Assembly (NCBI RefSeq): GCF_016428975.1
Contig: NZ_JAELTT010000001.1
Coordinates: 62,001-126,000 of the forward strand
Source: Dyella sp. ASV21
Lineage (GTDB): Bacteria; Pseudomonadota; Gammaproteobacteria; Xanthomonadales; Rhodanobacteraceae
Direction: 5' to 3'
DNA: 64,000 nt
The stretch's first letter is position 1; each line of letters opens with the position of its first letter. Made by a program: the position numbers and the translations under genes. Positions 44,745-52,673 of this stretch are shown here, in pieces. The notes beneath the pieces are model-generated. The model saw only the letters and a list, made by a program, of their open reading frames with translations, searched no databases and was not told where the DNA came from.

Positions 44745-45349
44745 GGCATGCCGAGTGCGTGCAGCTCGAACGGGCTGAGCCCGCCAGCGTCACGGGTGTT
44801 GTTGAAGCGAATCTGCGTGGTTTCGCCGTTCTGCATCTCCACCCGAATGCCTTGCAGGAACCGGCCGCCGCTCAACTCGATGGCGCGCAGCACTTTGGCC
44901 ATGCGCTGCTGGCGAGGGGTGAAGCGCAGCGTCCATTGCGCCAGTGTGCCGTGGCTTTGGACCTGGAACTGGCGCAAGGCTTCTTCCGGCTGGCCGGCCA
45001 GCATGGATTGCAGCATCTGGGAAACCTGGGCCACGCCGCGATCGCCATTGCGCACGACTTGCAACTGCCCATCCTCGCCCACGCGCGCGGTGCGCGAACC
45101 GGTCAGAGCGAGCGTCTCGCGATAGGGCTGGCTCACCTGCCACAACATGCCGTGCCCGACCACGAACAGCAGTTGGCCTTCGCTGCGTTGCGGTTGGGTG
45201 AGAGCGGGGTTTTCGCGGCTTTGCGTGAAATCGGCACGCACACTGGCATGTTGGCTCAGTTCGCCAAGCACGCCCTGCAGCAGGGCGGAGTCCTGGGCGC
45301 GGGCACCGAGGCTCAAAAGACCGAGCAGGGTAACGATCAGCCAGCGCAC
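44741..45349 (-). CDS. LolA-like outer-membrane lipid carrier (polyene operon)
   Basis: This 202-residue protein starts at GTG 45349, preceded by GGAGG. A signal peptide (RWLIVTLLGLLSLGARAQ) is followed by a LolA-like fold with SQHASVRADFTQSRENPALTQPQRSEGQLLF. An upstream in-frame codon was rejected because the signal begins at the GTG. It would ferry the polyene lipid through the periplasm to the outer membrane and overlaps both the glycosyltransferase (13 bases) and the exporter gene (four bases). It is not the housekeeping LolA; neither lolB nor other lol genes are nearby. Confidence 0.83.
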   Translation of the reverse strand: MRWLIVTLLGLLSLGARAQDSALLQGVLGELSQHASVRADFTQSRENPALTQPQRSEGQLLFVVGHGMLWQVSQPYRETLALTGSRTARVGEDGQLQVVRNGDRGVAQVSQMLQSMLAGQPEEALRQFQVQSHGTLAQWTLRFTPRQQRMAKVLRAIELSGGRFLQGIRVEMQNGETTQIRFNNTRDAGGLSPFELHALGMP

Positions 45350-46125
45350 GCAGCCTCCGAGCGACGCCAGCGGCGACGCAGCAGGCGCGGTGCGCGCGGC
45401 AACATGCCGAGCAGCAGGCGCGTGTGCATCGCGGAGATGCGCACGTTGTCCCGCCACATGCGGAAGTGCGAAAGCCCGTTCTCCGGATAGATCACGCGCG
45501 TCGCCAGGTTTCGCACCGGCACACCGCGCCAGAACAGGCGAACGGCGGCCTCCGTGTCAAAGTCCATGCGCGCCGGGAACGGCTTGCGCGCCAGTTCGGC
45601 GCAGGTGGGCGCCAGCGGATAAAGGCGAAAGCCGCACATGGAGTCCTGGATATCCAGCGAGAGCGTTTCCAGCCACACAAAGAAGTGGGTGATGTAACGG
45701 CCGTAGAGGCGACCGCGCGGCACGCTGTCGTCGTAGATGGGCCGACCACAGATCAGTGCATCGGGATGCGTCGCGCTTTCGGCGATGAAGCGCGGCACGT
45801 CGTTCACGTCGTGCTGGCCATCGGCATCGATTTGCAGGGCGTGGCTGAAACCCAGTTCGCGTGCTGCCAGCAGGCCGGCGCTGAGCGCGCGCCCCTTGCC
45901 CTGGTTATGCGGCAGGCGCAGCAGGTGAACCTGCGGCACGTCGCGCGCCAGGGCATCGAGGACATCGCGGGTGGCAGCGTTGCTGCCATCGTCCACGATC
46001 ACCACCGGCAAACCGTGTGCGCGCAATCCATGCACGCCTTCGACAATCGTGTCCTTGTGGTTGTAGATGGGTATCAGCGCGCAGGGCGCGAAGCTGATAC
46101 CGGCCGTCACGGTACCTGCGGTCAT
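45337..46125 (-). CDS. Family 2 glycosyltransferase (polyene operon)
   Basis: This 262-residue GT2 protein has the nucleotide-sugar region ALIPIYNHKDTI, VVIVDDGSN, the metal-binding QIDADGQHD and a later MCGFRLYP/ARMDFDTEAAVRLFW region. GT2 enzymes of this type are normally dolichol-phosphate-mannose-synthase-like. It may glycosylate the polyene or its lipid anchor. ATG 46125 was chosen; GTG 46137 is an alternative four codons upstream. Neither has a strong ribosome site. The gene follows the first ACP by a short gap. Confidence 0.85.
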   Translation of the reverse strand: MTAGTVTAGISFAPCALIPIYNHKDTIVEGVHGLRAHGLPVVIVDDGSNAATRDVLDALARDVPQVHLLRLPHNQGKGRALSAGLLAARELGFSHALQIDADGQHDVNDVPRFIAESATHPDALICGRPIYDDSVPRGRLYGRYITHFFVWLETLSLDIQDSMCGFRLYPLAPTCAELARKPFPARMDFDTEAAVRLFWRGVPVRNLATRVIYPENGLSHFRMWRDNVRISAMHTRLLLGMLPRAPRLLRRRWRRSEAACAG

Positions 46126-46141
46126 GCGTGCTACCACCCGT

Positions 46142-46411
46142 TCAGCGGTGCAGCAGCGCCTGCACGGTGGCGACCACGTCGCTCACCGTACGCACGCTCT
46201 TGAAGTCCTCGGGCTTGATGCGCATCCCGGTCATGTCCTGCACCTGGATCGCCAGATCCACCGCATCGATGCTGTCCAGCTCCAGATCGGTGAACAGGTG
46301 GGCATCCGGGTTTACCCGGGCCGGCTCGATCTCGAAGTTATCGTGCAGAACCTGCTTCAGGCGGGACAGGATGTCCTCGTCGCTGATGCCGGCGGCCAAG
46401 ATGGTGCTCAT
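46142..46411 (-). CDS. Acyl carrier protein (polyene operon, first copy)
   Basis: This 89-residue carrier protein has a phosphopantetheine Ser47 in LELDSIDAVDL. It is the promoter-proximal gene of the 17-gene polyene operon. Its sequence differs clearly from the second ACP at 38094, matching the paired ACPs of known aryl-polyene systems, one of which carries the starter and the other the growing chain. The ribosome site AAGGAT precedes ATG 46411. Confidence 0.9.
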   Translation of the reverse strand: MSTILAAGISDEDILSRLKQVLHDNFEIEPARVNPDAHLFTDLELDSIDAVDLAIQVQDMTGMRIKPEDFKSVRTVSDVVATVQALLHR

Positions 46412-46614
46412 AAATCCTTGATCCTACTAACGTGAGTGATTGCCACGAGGCGTTACGTGCCGCGCCATCGAGGCTGCAAACCCTTGTGCGGGCCTTCCTG
46501 CCCGGGAAACGCACAATCGCCAACGACGGCCACGGTATGTGGTCGCTCCGCAGCACGTTCCTACGGCTGCTCGTCGTCAGCGTTGCTGGCCCCTTTTCCC
46601 CTTGGTTGCCAAAT

Positions 46615-46632
46615 GGCTTTGCAAGCAAAGCC
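46615..46632. promoter_or_regulatory. 18-base perfect dyad upstream of polyene operon
   Basis: GGCTTTGC-AA-GCAAAGCC has perfect 8-base arms and a 2-base spacer. It is 203 bases upstream of the first ACP gene. It is too tight for a normal hairpin loop and has a compact operator-like geometry. Candidate binding site of a dimeric regulator; the regulator is unknown. Confidence 0.45.
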
Positions 46633-46791
46633 TTACAGCAAGACATGGCAACTATCGCAGTGTATCAGAAGTTTACGAAGCTCCCATCTGTCTTTGGAGC
46701 TAGGGGCGCCAGGATTTTTCGCTCACCTGGGGCGAGTGAGTTTCTGCGTTCACCGTCGGCGGCACGTGCGCTTCCATTGGTGCCAGAAGCG

Positions 46792-46822
46792 ACGAAGCCG
46801 CCAGCAGGGCTGGCGGCTTCGT
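46792..46822 (-). terminator. 14-base perfect stem after leucine dehydrogenase
   Basis: ACGAAGCCGCCAGC and GCTGGCGGCTTCGT pair perfectly around a 3-base loop, 33 bases beyond the leucine dehydrogenase stop. No U-tract follows, but position and stem strength suggest transcript termination or 3'-end protection. Confidence 0.6.
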
Positions 46823-46855
46823 GGATACCCGAGACTCAGTGAGCCCGGCGATCGC

Positions 46856-47959
46856 TTACTGGCCGCGCATGCGACCAGCAAAGCGCGGACCGTGGTTGCC
46901 CATGGTCGGCAGCTTGATCTTACCGATGGCCTCGATGCGTTCTTCGGCCAGGCGGTCGGCCGCCTTATAGGTCGGCACGCCTTCGTTCTTGGAGATTTCG
47001 AAGATGCGACCCAGGTTGTAGTAGATCGTGCGCATCATGCGCATGGCGCGCTCGCGGTTGTAGCCGTCGATTTCCAGCGACACGTTCATCACGCCGCCGG
47101 CATTCACCGCATAGTCCGGCGCGTACAGCACGCCGCGACGCTGCAGCTCGTCACCGATGGCGTCGGTGGCCAGCTGGTTGTTGGCCGCGCCACAGATGAT
47201 CTTGGCCTTGATGCGGTCGATGGTCTGCTCGTTGAGCGTGCCGCCCAGGGCGCACGGCGAATACACGTCGGCGTCGACGTCGTAGATCTCATCCAGGCCC
47301 ACGGCTTCGCAGCCCAGCTCGTCCACGCAGCGCTGCACGGCATCCTTGTTGATGTCGGTGACGAACACCTTGGCGCCCTGTTCGCGCAACAGCTTGATGA
47401 ACTCGCTGCCCACGTGGCCGCAGCCTTGCACGGCGTAGCTGTACTTGCCCACGTCCTCGTTACCGTGCTTGACCTGCAGCGCGGCCATCAGGCCCTGCAG
47501 CGTGCCGAACGCGGTGAACGGCGACGGGTCGCCCGAGCCGCCATGCACCTGGTGCACGCCGGTGACGTATTCGGTTTCACGGAACACGTATTCCATGTCG
47601 TTGACGTCGATGCCGACGTCTTCGGCGGTGATGTAGCGGCCATTGAGCGAGTTGACGAAGCGGCCGAAGGCGCGGAACAGCGCTTCGGACTTGTCCTTGC
47701 TCGGGTCGCCGATGATCACGGCCTTGCCGCCACCCAGGTTCAGGCCGGCCACGGCATTCTTGTAGGTCATGCCGCGCGACAGGCGCAGCACGTCGTTCAC
47801 CGCGTCCTGCTCGCTCTTGTACGGCCACATGCGCAGGCCGCCCAGCGCGGGGCCCAGCACCGTATTGTGAATCGCGATGATGGCCTTCAGGCCGGCGTCC
47901 TTGTTATGGCAGAAGACGACTTCTTCGTGACCCGTGTTGGCGATGGTTTCAAAAATCAT
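46856..47959 (-). CDS. Leucine dehydrogenase (Glu/Leu/Phe/Val dehydrogenase family)
   Basis: This 367-residue amino acid dehydrogenase has the glycine-rich GPALGGLRMWPYKSEQDAVNDVLRLSRGMTYKNA region with catalytic-type Lys67 and Lys79 (GGGK). A Rossmann VQGCGHVGSEF and the conserved AGGVMNVSLE follow. Length and pattern match leucine dehydrogenase rather than glutamate dehydrogenase. It converts leucine, isoleucine and valine to their keto acids, feeding branched-chain acyl-CoA synthesis and breakdown. The window also holds liuA, liuB and icmF. A stem-loop lies 33 bases beyond its stop. Confidence 0.9.
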   Translation of the reverse strand: MIFETIANTGHEEVVFCHNKDAGLKAIIAIHNTVLGPALGGLRMWPYKSEQDAVNDVLRLSRGMTYKNAVAGLNLGGGKAVIIGDPSKDKSEALFRAFGRFVNSLNGRYITAEDVGIDVNDMEYVFRETEYVTGVHQVHGGSGDPSPFTAFGTLQGLMAALQVKHGNEDVGKYSYAVQGCGHVGSEFIKLLREQGAKVFVTDINKDAVQRCVDELGCEAVGLDEIYDVDADVYSPCALGGTLNEQTIDRIKAKIICGAANNQLATDAIGDELQRRGVLYAPDYAVNAGGVMNVSLEIDGYNRERAMRMMRTIYYNLGRIFEISKNEGVPTYKAADRLAEERIEAIGKIKLPTMGNHGPRFAGRMRGQ

Positions 47960-48076
47960 TGGAACGGAGACTCCACGTTTGGCGGCACCGTGGGGACGGA
48001 CAGCCGCAGGATGGAGGCGGGGATCGATCCAGTGCGGCCCCGCCCGGGCGTACTAACAAAAGCCTTAAAGTCAAAA

Positions 48077-48095
48077 CCCCGACCAGAGGTCGGGG
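48077..48095 (-). terminator. Intrinsic terminator downstream of the amino acid permease
   Basis: CCCCGACC-AGA-GGTCGGGG forms a tight stem. Reading on minus it is followed by TTTTGACTTT, a T-rich tail. It lies about 95 bases beyond the permease stop and upstream of leucine dehydrogenase, so it most likely ends the permease transcript. Confidence 0.7.
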
Positions 48096-48188
48096 CAGTG
48101 AGCTTAGTTGGATAGTTTAGTACGTCCCTGCGGCCGGGGTTGTTGCGACGCGGCAAGTCGCTGGCGTATGGGGCTTTTTTCCTTCGGC

Positions 48189-49598
48189 TCAGGCCGCTTT
48201 GGTGGCCAGGCGGCTGTTGCGGCGCCCGTAGCCGAGGTAAAGCACGCCGCCCAGCAGCAGCCAGACGCCAAAGCGCACATAGGTAATGGTGGGCAGGCCC
48301 CAGATCAGCCAGCACGAGAAGCCCACCCCTATCGCCGGCACCAGCGGCACCCAGGGGGTGCGGAACGGCCGATGCAACTCCGGCTGCCGCCAGCGCAGCA
48401 CGGCCACCGCCGTGCAGATCACGATAAAGGCGCCCAGCACGCCGATATTCACCAGCTTGGCCAGCTCGTCCAGCGGGAACAGTCCGGCGGCGACCGTGGT
48501 TACTCCCCCGAGCAACAGGGTGGCGCGGTGCGGCGTGCGCCAGCGCGGATGCACCCCGGCGAACCAACCCGGCAGCAGGCCATCGCGACCCAGGCTGAAA
48601 CCAATGCGTGCACCGGCCATCAGGTTGGCGAAGATCACGCTGGTGATGCCACACACCGACGCCAGCGAAATCACCACCATGGCCCACGGCAAGCCAATGC
48701 GCAGGAACGCACCGGCCACCGGCGCGTCATTGTCCAGCGTGGTGTACGGGACGATGCCGGTGAGCACCAGGCAGATGGCGATGTACAGCAACATGGCGAT
48801 GCCCAGCGACAACAACACGGCGCGCGGCAGGTCGCGTTGTGGCTCACGCGCTTCTTCGGCGGCGGTGGTGAGCATGTCGTAACCAAACACGGCGAAGAAC
48901 ACCACGGCGGCGCCGGTGACTACGCCATGCATGCCAAAGGGCATGAACGGGTGCCAGCGCTCGGGCTTCACGTAGGCCGCGCCGGCCGCCACGATCAGCG
49001 CGGCGCCGGCAATCTTGATTGCCACGATCAGCGTGTTGAAGCGCGCGCCCCATTCCATGCGCACCGCGAGCAGCGTGGTGATGGCTGCGGAAATGAGCAT
49101 GGCTGGCAGGTTCACCATGCGCCCGGGCGCGCTACCCCAGGCGCCTTGCGCCCAGGTGGGCAGCGGCACGCCCGCGGCGTCCAGCAACGCTTGCATATAG
49201 CCCGACCAACCCACGGCCACTACGGCGGCGATCAGGGCGTATTCCAGCAGAAGATCCCAGCCGATGATCCAGCCGGCGAATTCGCCGAGCACGGCATAGC
49301 CATAGGTATAGGCGCTGCCCGAAACCGGGATGAGTCCAGCGAATTCGGCATAGCACAGCGCCGCGGCGGCGCTGGCGATCCCGGCCATCAGGAAGGACAC
49401 CAGCACCGCCGGGCCCGCCTGGGTGGCGGCCACGGTGCCGGTGAGCACGAAAATGCCCACGCCGATGATGCCGCCCAGGCCGATCGCGGTGAGCTGCCAC
49501 AAGCCGAGCACGCGGCGCAGGCCACTGCCGCCCTTGGCCGCCTCGCGTTGCAGCGATTCCACCGATTTGCGGCGAAGCATGTCGTTGATCAGACCCAT
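48189..49598 (-). CDS. APC-superfamily amino acid permease
   Basis: This 469-residue protein has about 12 membrane helices of the APC fold. The N-terminal LWQLTAIGLGGIIGVGIFVLTGTVAA (the substrate-binding unwound helix) and the following AGLIPVSGSAYTYGYAVLGEFAGWIIGWDLLLEYALI are typical of cationic/neutral amino acid permeases. The ribosome site GGGAG precedes the ATG. It follows the DUF885 gene, which in turn follows the hydroxyproline operon, all on minus. Uptake of proline, hydroxyproline or peptide-derived amino acids is a context-based guess. Confidence 0.87.
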   Translation of the reverse strand: MGLINDMLRRKSVESLQREAAKGGSGLRRVLGLWQLTAIGLGGIIGVGIFVLTGTVAATQAGPAVLVSFLMAGIASAAAALCYAEFAGLIPVSGSAYTYGYAVLGEFAGWIIGWDLLLEYALIAAVVAVGWSGYMQALLDAAGVPLPTWAQGAWGSAPGRMVNLPAMLISAAITTLLAVRMEWGARFNTLIVAIKIAGAALIVAAGAAYVKPERWHPFMPFGMHGVVTGAAVVFFAVFGYDMLTTAAEEAREPQRDLPRAVLLSLGIAMLLYIAICLVLTGIVPYTTLDNDAPVAGAFLRIGLPWAMVVISLASVCGITSVIFANLMAGARIGFSLGRDGLLPGWFAGVHPRWRTPHRATLLLGGVTTVAAGLFPLDELAKLVNIGVLGAFIVICTAVAVLRWRQPELHRPFRTPWVPLVPAIGVGFSCWLIWGLPTITYVRFGVWLLLGGVLYLGYGRRNSRLATKAA

Positions 49599-49661
49599 CC
49601 GTTTCTCCCCGTGCTGCGTGTGGTGGTGCGGCGCTGAAAATTCGCGAAGGCGTGCCGGGGA

Positions 49662-51428
49662 TCAGGGTGCGGCCGGTTCCCGGTTGGCATAGGGCGAGGT
49701 GCCGCCCGCGGCGATGAATCGATCCACCTGCTGTTGCAGCACCGGTAGCGGCACCGAACCCAGCGCGAGCACGGTGTCGTGGAAGGCGCGAATATCGAAG
49801 CGTTCGCCCAGCGCCTTCTCCGCGCGCGTGCGTGCATCGACGATGGCAAGCTCGCCCAGGTAGTACGAAAGCGCCTGTCCGGGCCAGGCGATATAGCGGT
49901 CCACTTCGGTTTCGATTTCGTGCTCGCTCAGCGCGGTGTTGTCGCGCATATAGGCCTGCGCCTGCGCGCGACTCCAGCCGAAATGGTGAATACCGGTATC
50001 CACCACCAGCCGGCAGGCGCGCCACATCTGGTAACTGAGGTAGCCAAAGCGGTCGTACGGCGTGTCGTACATACCCATTTCCACGCCCAGGCGCTCGGCA
50101 TACAGCGCCCAGCCTTCGCCATAGGCGGAGATATAGGTGTAGCGGCGGAAGTCCGGCAAGCCTTCGTGTTCGGCGGCCAGTGGCATCTGCAAGGCATGGC
50201 CCGGCGAGGATTCGTGCAGGGTCAGCGCGGCCAGCGAGTACAGCGGCCGCGAGGGTAGGTCATGGGTATTGACCAGATAGATGCCCGGGCCGCCGCGCCC
50301 ACCGGTGTAGAACGGAGCCAGATCGGCCGGTACCGGTTCGATGGCGAAGCGTTGACGCGGCAGGCGACCGATGTAGTCGCCGATCTTGCCGTCCACGCGC
50401 TTGGCCAGCCACGCGGCATCCTTGAGCAGCTCGTCGGCGCTCTTGGGATAGAACTTAGGATCGGTGCGCAGATAGTGCAGGAACTCGGCGAAGCTGCCCT
50501 TGAAGCCGGTTTCACGAATGGTCTGGTCCATTTCGCCGCGGATGCGCGCTACTTCCTTCAGGCCCAAGGAATGGATCGCATCCGGGCTCATGTCCAGCGT
50601 AGTGAACTCGCGTATGCGCGATGCGTAGTACGCCTTGCCATCCGGCATGGCTTCCGCCGCCAGGCTGGTGCGCGCCTGCTTCATATAGGTACTGCGCATG
50701 AAGTCGAGCAGCTTGGCGTACGCGGGAATCACCTTGCGCTGGATCGCTTCGCGACCCTGGGCGCGCAGCTGTGTCTGAAGGGCGGTGGGAACGTTGCCCG
50801 GCATGCGGCGGAACGGCGTGTAGAACAGGTTGTCATCGCCCGTGGCGTTGACCACATCGGCAATCGACTGGTCGCGCCCGGCCAGCGTTACCCGCGGCAC
50901 GCTGAACCCGCGCGCAAGCCCCGCACGCATATTGGCCGTCTGCTCGTCGAAGTAACGCGGTATATCGTTCAATTGCGCAATGTAGTGACGATAATCGTCC
51001 GCCGTGCGCAGCGTGCGGCGCGCGGTGAACCCCAGGTTGGTCCAGAAGGCGGTGTCGCTGTTGAACGGCATTTCCCAGCTTCGATAACGCTGGTTGTCCA
51101 GCAGCGTCTGGATCTGGTTGCGATACACCGCGTAGTTGACCGGATCGTCGCCGTGCAGGGACTCGGGCCGGATGCCATCGAGCTGCTTGAGCACATTGGC
51201 CCAGTAGTCCCCGCGCATGCGCTGGGTGGCCGCATCGACCTTGGGCAGGTGATCGGTGAGTTCACCCTGGCTGTCTTCGTCGTCCTCGCCTTTGAATTGA
51301 GCTTGCCGCCACGCCCATTCTTTGCTGTAGATGGCCTGGAAGCGCGCACCGGTATCTTCGTGTGCGGCTATCGATGGCGCCACCAGAAGACAGGCAAGGC
51401 AGGCGAGGGCGAAGAAAGGTAATTTCAT
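49662..51428 (-). CDS. DUF885 family exported protein (putative metallopeptidase-like)
   Basis: This 588-residue protein has a signal peptide (MKLPFFALACLACLLVAPSIAA). The conserved DUF885 domain carries a zinc-site motif, H405-E406-S-S-P-G-H411. An IYLVNTHDLPSRPLYSLAALTLHESSPGH stretch and the SYQMWRACRLVVDTGIHHFGWSR helix match this family, whose best-studied members act on small ester or peptide substrates. It is at the downstream end of the hydroxyproline operon with a 36-base gap, so it may be co-transcribed. Its role in degrading Pro/Hyp peptides is inference. Confidence 0.8.
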   Translation of the reverse strand: MKLPFFALACLACLLVAPSIAAHEDTGARFQAIYSKEWAWRQAQFKGEDDEDSQGELTDHLPKVDAATQRMRGDYWANVLKQLDGIRPESLHGDDPVNYAVYRNQIQTLLDNQRYRSWEMPFNSDTAFWTNLGFTARRTLRTADDYRHYIAQLNDIPRYFDEQTANMRAGLARGFSVPRVTLAGRDQSIADVVNATGDDNLFYTPFRRMPGNVPTALQTQLRAQGREAIQRKVIPAYAKLLDFMRSTYMKQARTSLAAEAMPDGKAYYASRIREFTTLDMSPDAIHSLGLKEVARIRGEMDQTIRETGFKGSFAEFLHYLRTDPKFYPKSADELLKDAAWLAKRVDGKIGDYIGRLPRQRFAIEPVPADLAPFYTGGRGGPGIYLVNTHDLPSRPLYSLAALTLHESSPGHALQMPLAAEHEGLPDFRRYTYISAYGEGWALYAERLGVEMGMYDTPYDRFGYLSYQMWRACRLVVDTGIHHFGWSRAQAQAYMRDNTALSEHEIETEVDRYIAWPGQALSYYLGELAIVDARTRAEKALGERFDIRAFHDTVLALGSVPLPVLQQQVDRFIAAGGTSPYANREPAAP

Positions 51429-51464
51429 CGTGCGTTCCTTGATCGTTCCGGTGGCGCCGCCTGC

Positions 51465-52673
51465 TCAGGCAAAGGGCCGGTCGATGGCTGGCGAGGGCGG
51501 TGTGAACCAGGCCGCACCGTCCTCGGTCACGTAGAAGTGATCCTCCAGCCGTACGCCAAAACGATCGGGCACCACGATCATCGGCTCGTTGCTGCAGCAC
51601 ATGCCCGGTTGCAGCACGGTTGGGTTGCCGCGCACCAGGTAGGGCGTTTCGTGGATGCTCATTCCACAGCCGTGGCCGGTGCGATGGGGGATGCCCGGCA
51701 GCTGGTAATCGGGCCCTAACCCCGCGCGCTCCACCACCGCACGCGCAGCGTCGTCCACCGAGGCGCAGGTGACCCCAGGGCGCACGGCATCGAAGGCGGC
51801 TTGTTGCGCGGCCCGCTCCAGATCCCAGATGCGCAGGTGTTCGGCGGTGGGTTCGCCGAAGATATAGGTGCGCGTGATGTCCGAGTGGTAACCCTGCACG
51901 GTGCAGCCGGTGTCGATCAGCACCAGTTCGTTGGGCGTCAGATACTGCTCGCCGGGTACGCCGTGCGGATACGCGGTGGCCTGGCCGAATTGCACAATGC
52001 AGAAGCTGGAGCCGTTGTCCGCGCCCATGGCGCGATGCGCTTCGTCGATAAAGCACACCAGCTCGCCGCGGCTGATGCCTTCGCGCATCAGGCCTGCCGC
52101 CAGGCGATGCACTTGCAGTGTCATCGCCGTGGCTTGTTTCATCAGCGCCAGTTCGGCGGGCGATTTGCACAGGCGGCAGCCATCGACGATGGCGCTGGCG
52201 TCGTGCAGGGACGTATCGCCCAGCACGGCACGCAGACGTTCGCCCATGACGAAGGGCGCGGCCGGATCGAGGGCGAGGCTGCGTGCGCCGTGTTCGCGCA
52301 GCAGATCGGCCACGAGCTGGTGCGGGTCGTCGTGTTCCTCCCACAGGCGGATGTCGGCGGGAACGAGCAATACGTGTTCCAGCGAACCCCGCTCGAAGGC
52401 GGGACAGATCACGATGGGTTCACCGTGCTGTGTAAGCAGCAAGCCCACCATCCGCTCGCTGGCGCCCCAGGCGACGCCGCTGAAGTAACGCAGAGAGGTA
52501 CCGGCCGTGATGAGTACGGCATCGATCTTGTGCTCACCCAGCAGGCGGCGGGCATGCGCCAGTCGCTGTCGATATTCCTCCGGCGCTATGGCTGGAGCGG
52601 GGCTGGGCCAGGGCGCCAGCGCGGCGCGTGCCTGGGCCAGGTCGAGGCCACCGATTTGGCGAGAAGAAGTCAT
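51465..52673 (-). CDS. M24 family Xaa-Pro aminopeptidase/prolidase-like protein
   Basis: This 402-residue M24 metallopeptidase has all five dinuclear metal ligands: Asp254 (LIDTG), Asp265 (HSDITRT), His334 (HRTGHGCG), Glu363 (NEPM) and Glu377 (LEDHF). The N-terminal creatinase-like domain is present. Family members cleave X-Pro bonds. The start at 52673 overlaps the stop of the semialdehyde dehydrogenase (ATGA), so it is translationally coupled to the hydroxyproline pathway genes. This favours a physiological role on Xaa-Hyp or Xaa-Pro dipeptides derived from collagen-like proteins. That specificity is inference. Confidence 0.87.
   Translation of the reverse strand: MTSSRQIGGLDLAQARAALAPWPSPAPAIAPEEYRQRLAHARRLLGEHKIDAVLITAGTSLRYFSGVAWGASERMVGLLLTQHGEPIVICPAFERGSLEHVLLVPADIRLWEEHDDPHQLVADLLREHGARSLALDPAAPFVMGERLRAVLGDTSLHDASAIVDGCRLCKSPAELALMKQATAMTLQVHRLAAGLMREGISRGELVCFIDEAHRAMGADNGSSFCIVQFGQATAYPHGVPGEQYLTPNELVLIDTGCTVQGYHSDITRTYIFGEPTAEHLRIWDLERAAQQAAFDAVRPGVTCASVDDAARAVVERAGLGPDYQLPGIPHRTGHGCGMSIHETPYLVRGNPTVLQPGMCCSNEPMIVVPDRFGVRLEDHFYVTEDGAAWFTPPSPAIDRPFA

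Larger units (their letters stand above)
46412..46855. other. Intergenic region upstream of the polyene operon
   Basis: This 444-base gap lies between the polyene operon and leucine dehydrogenase, both on minus. It contains an AT-richer block around 46610-46720 and two separate dyads described on their own (46615-46632 and 46792-46822). No ORF with a ribosome site or tRNA was found. The polyene promoter should be here, but I cannot place its -35 and -10 boxes with confidence. Confidence 0.5.

Noticed and set aside
46436-48115. Open frame on plus across the intergenic gap and leucine dehydrogenase
   Set aside because: No ribosome site or domain; most of it is antisense to leucine dehydrogenase.
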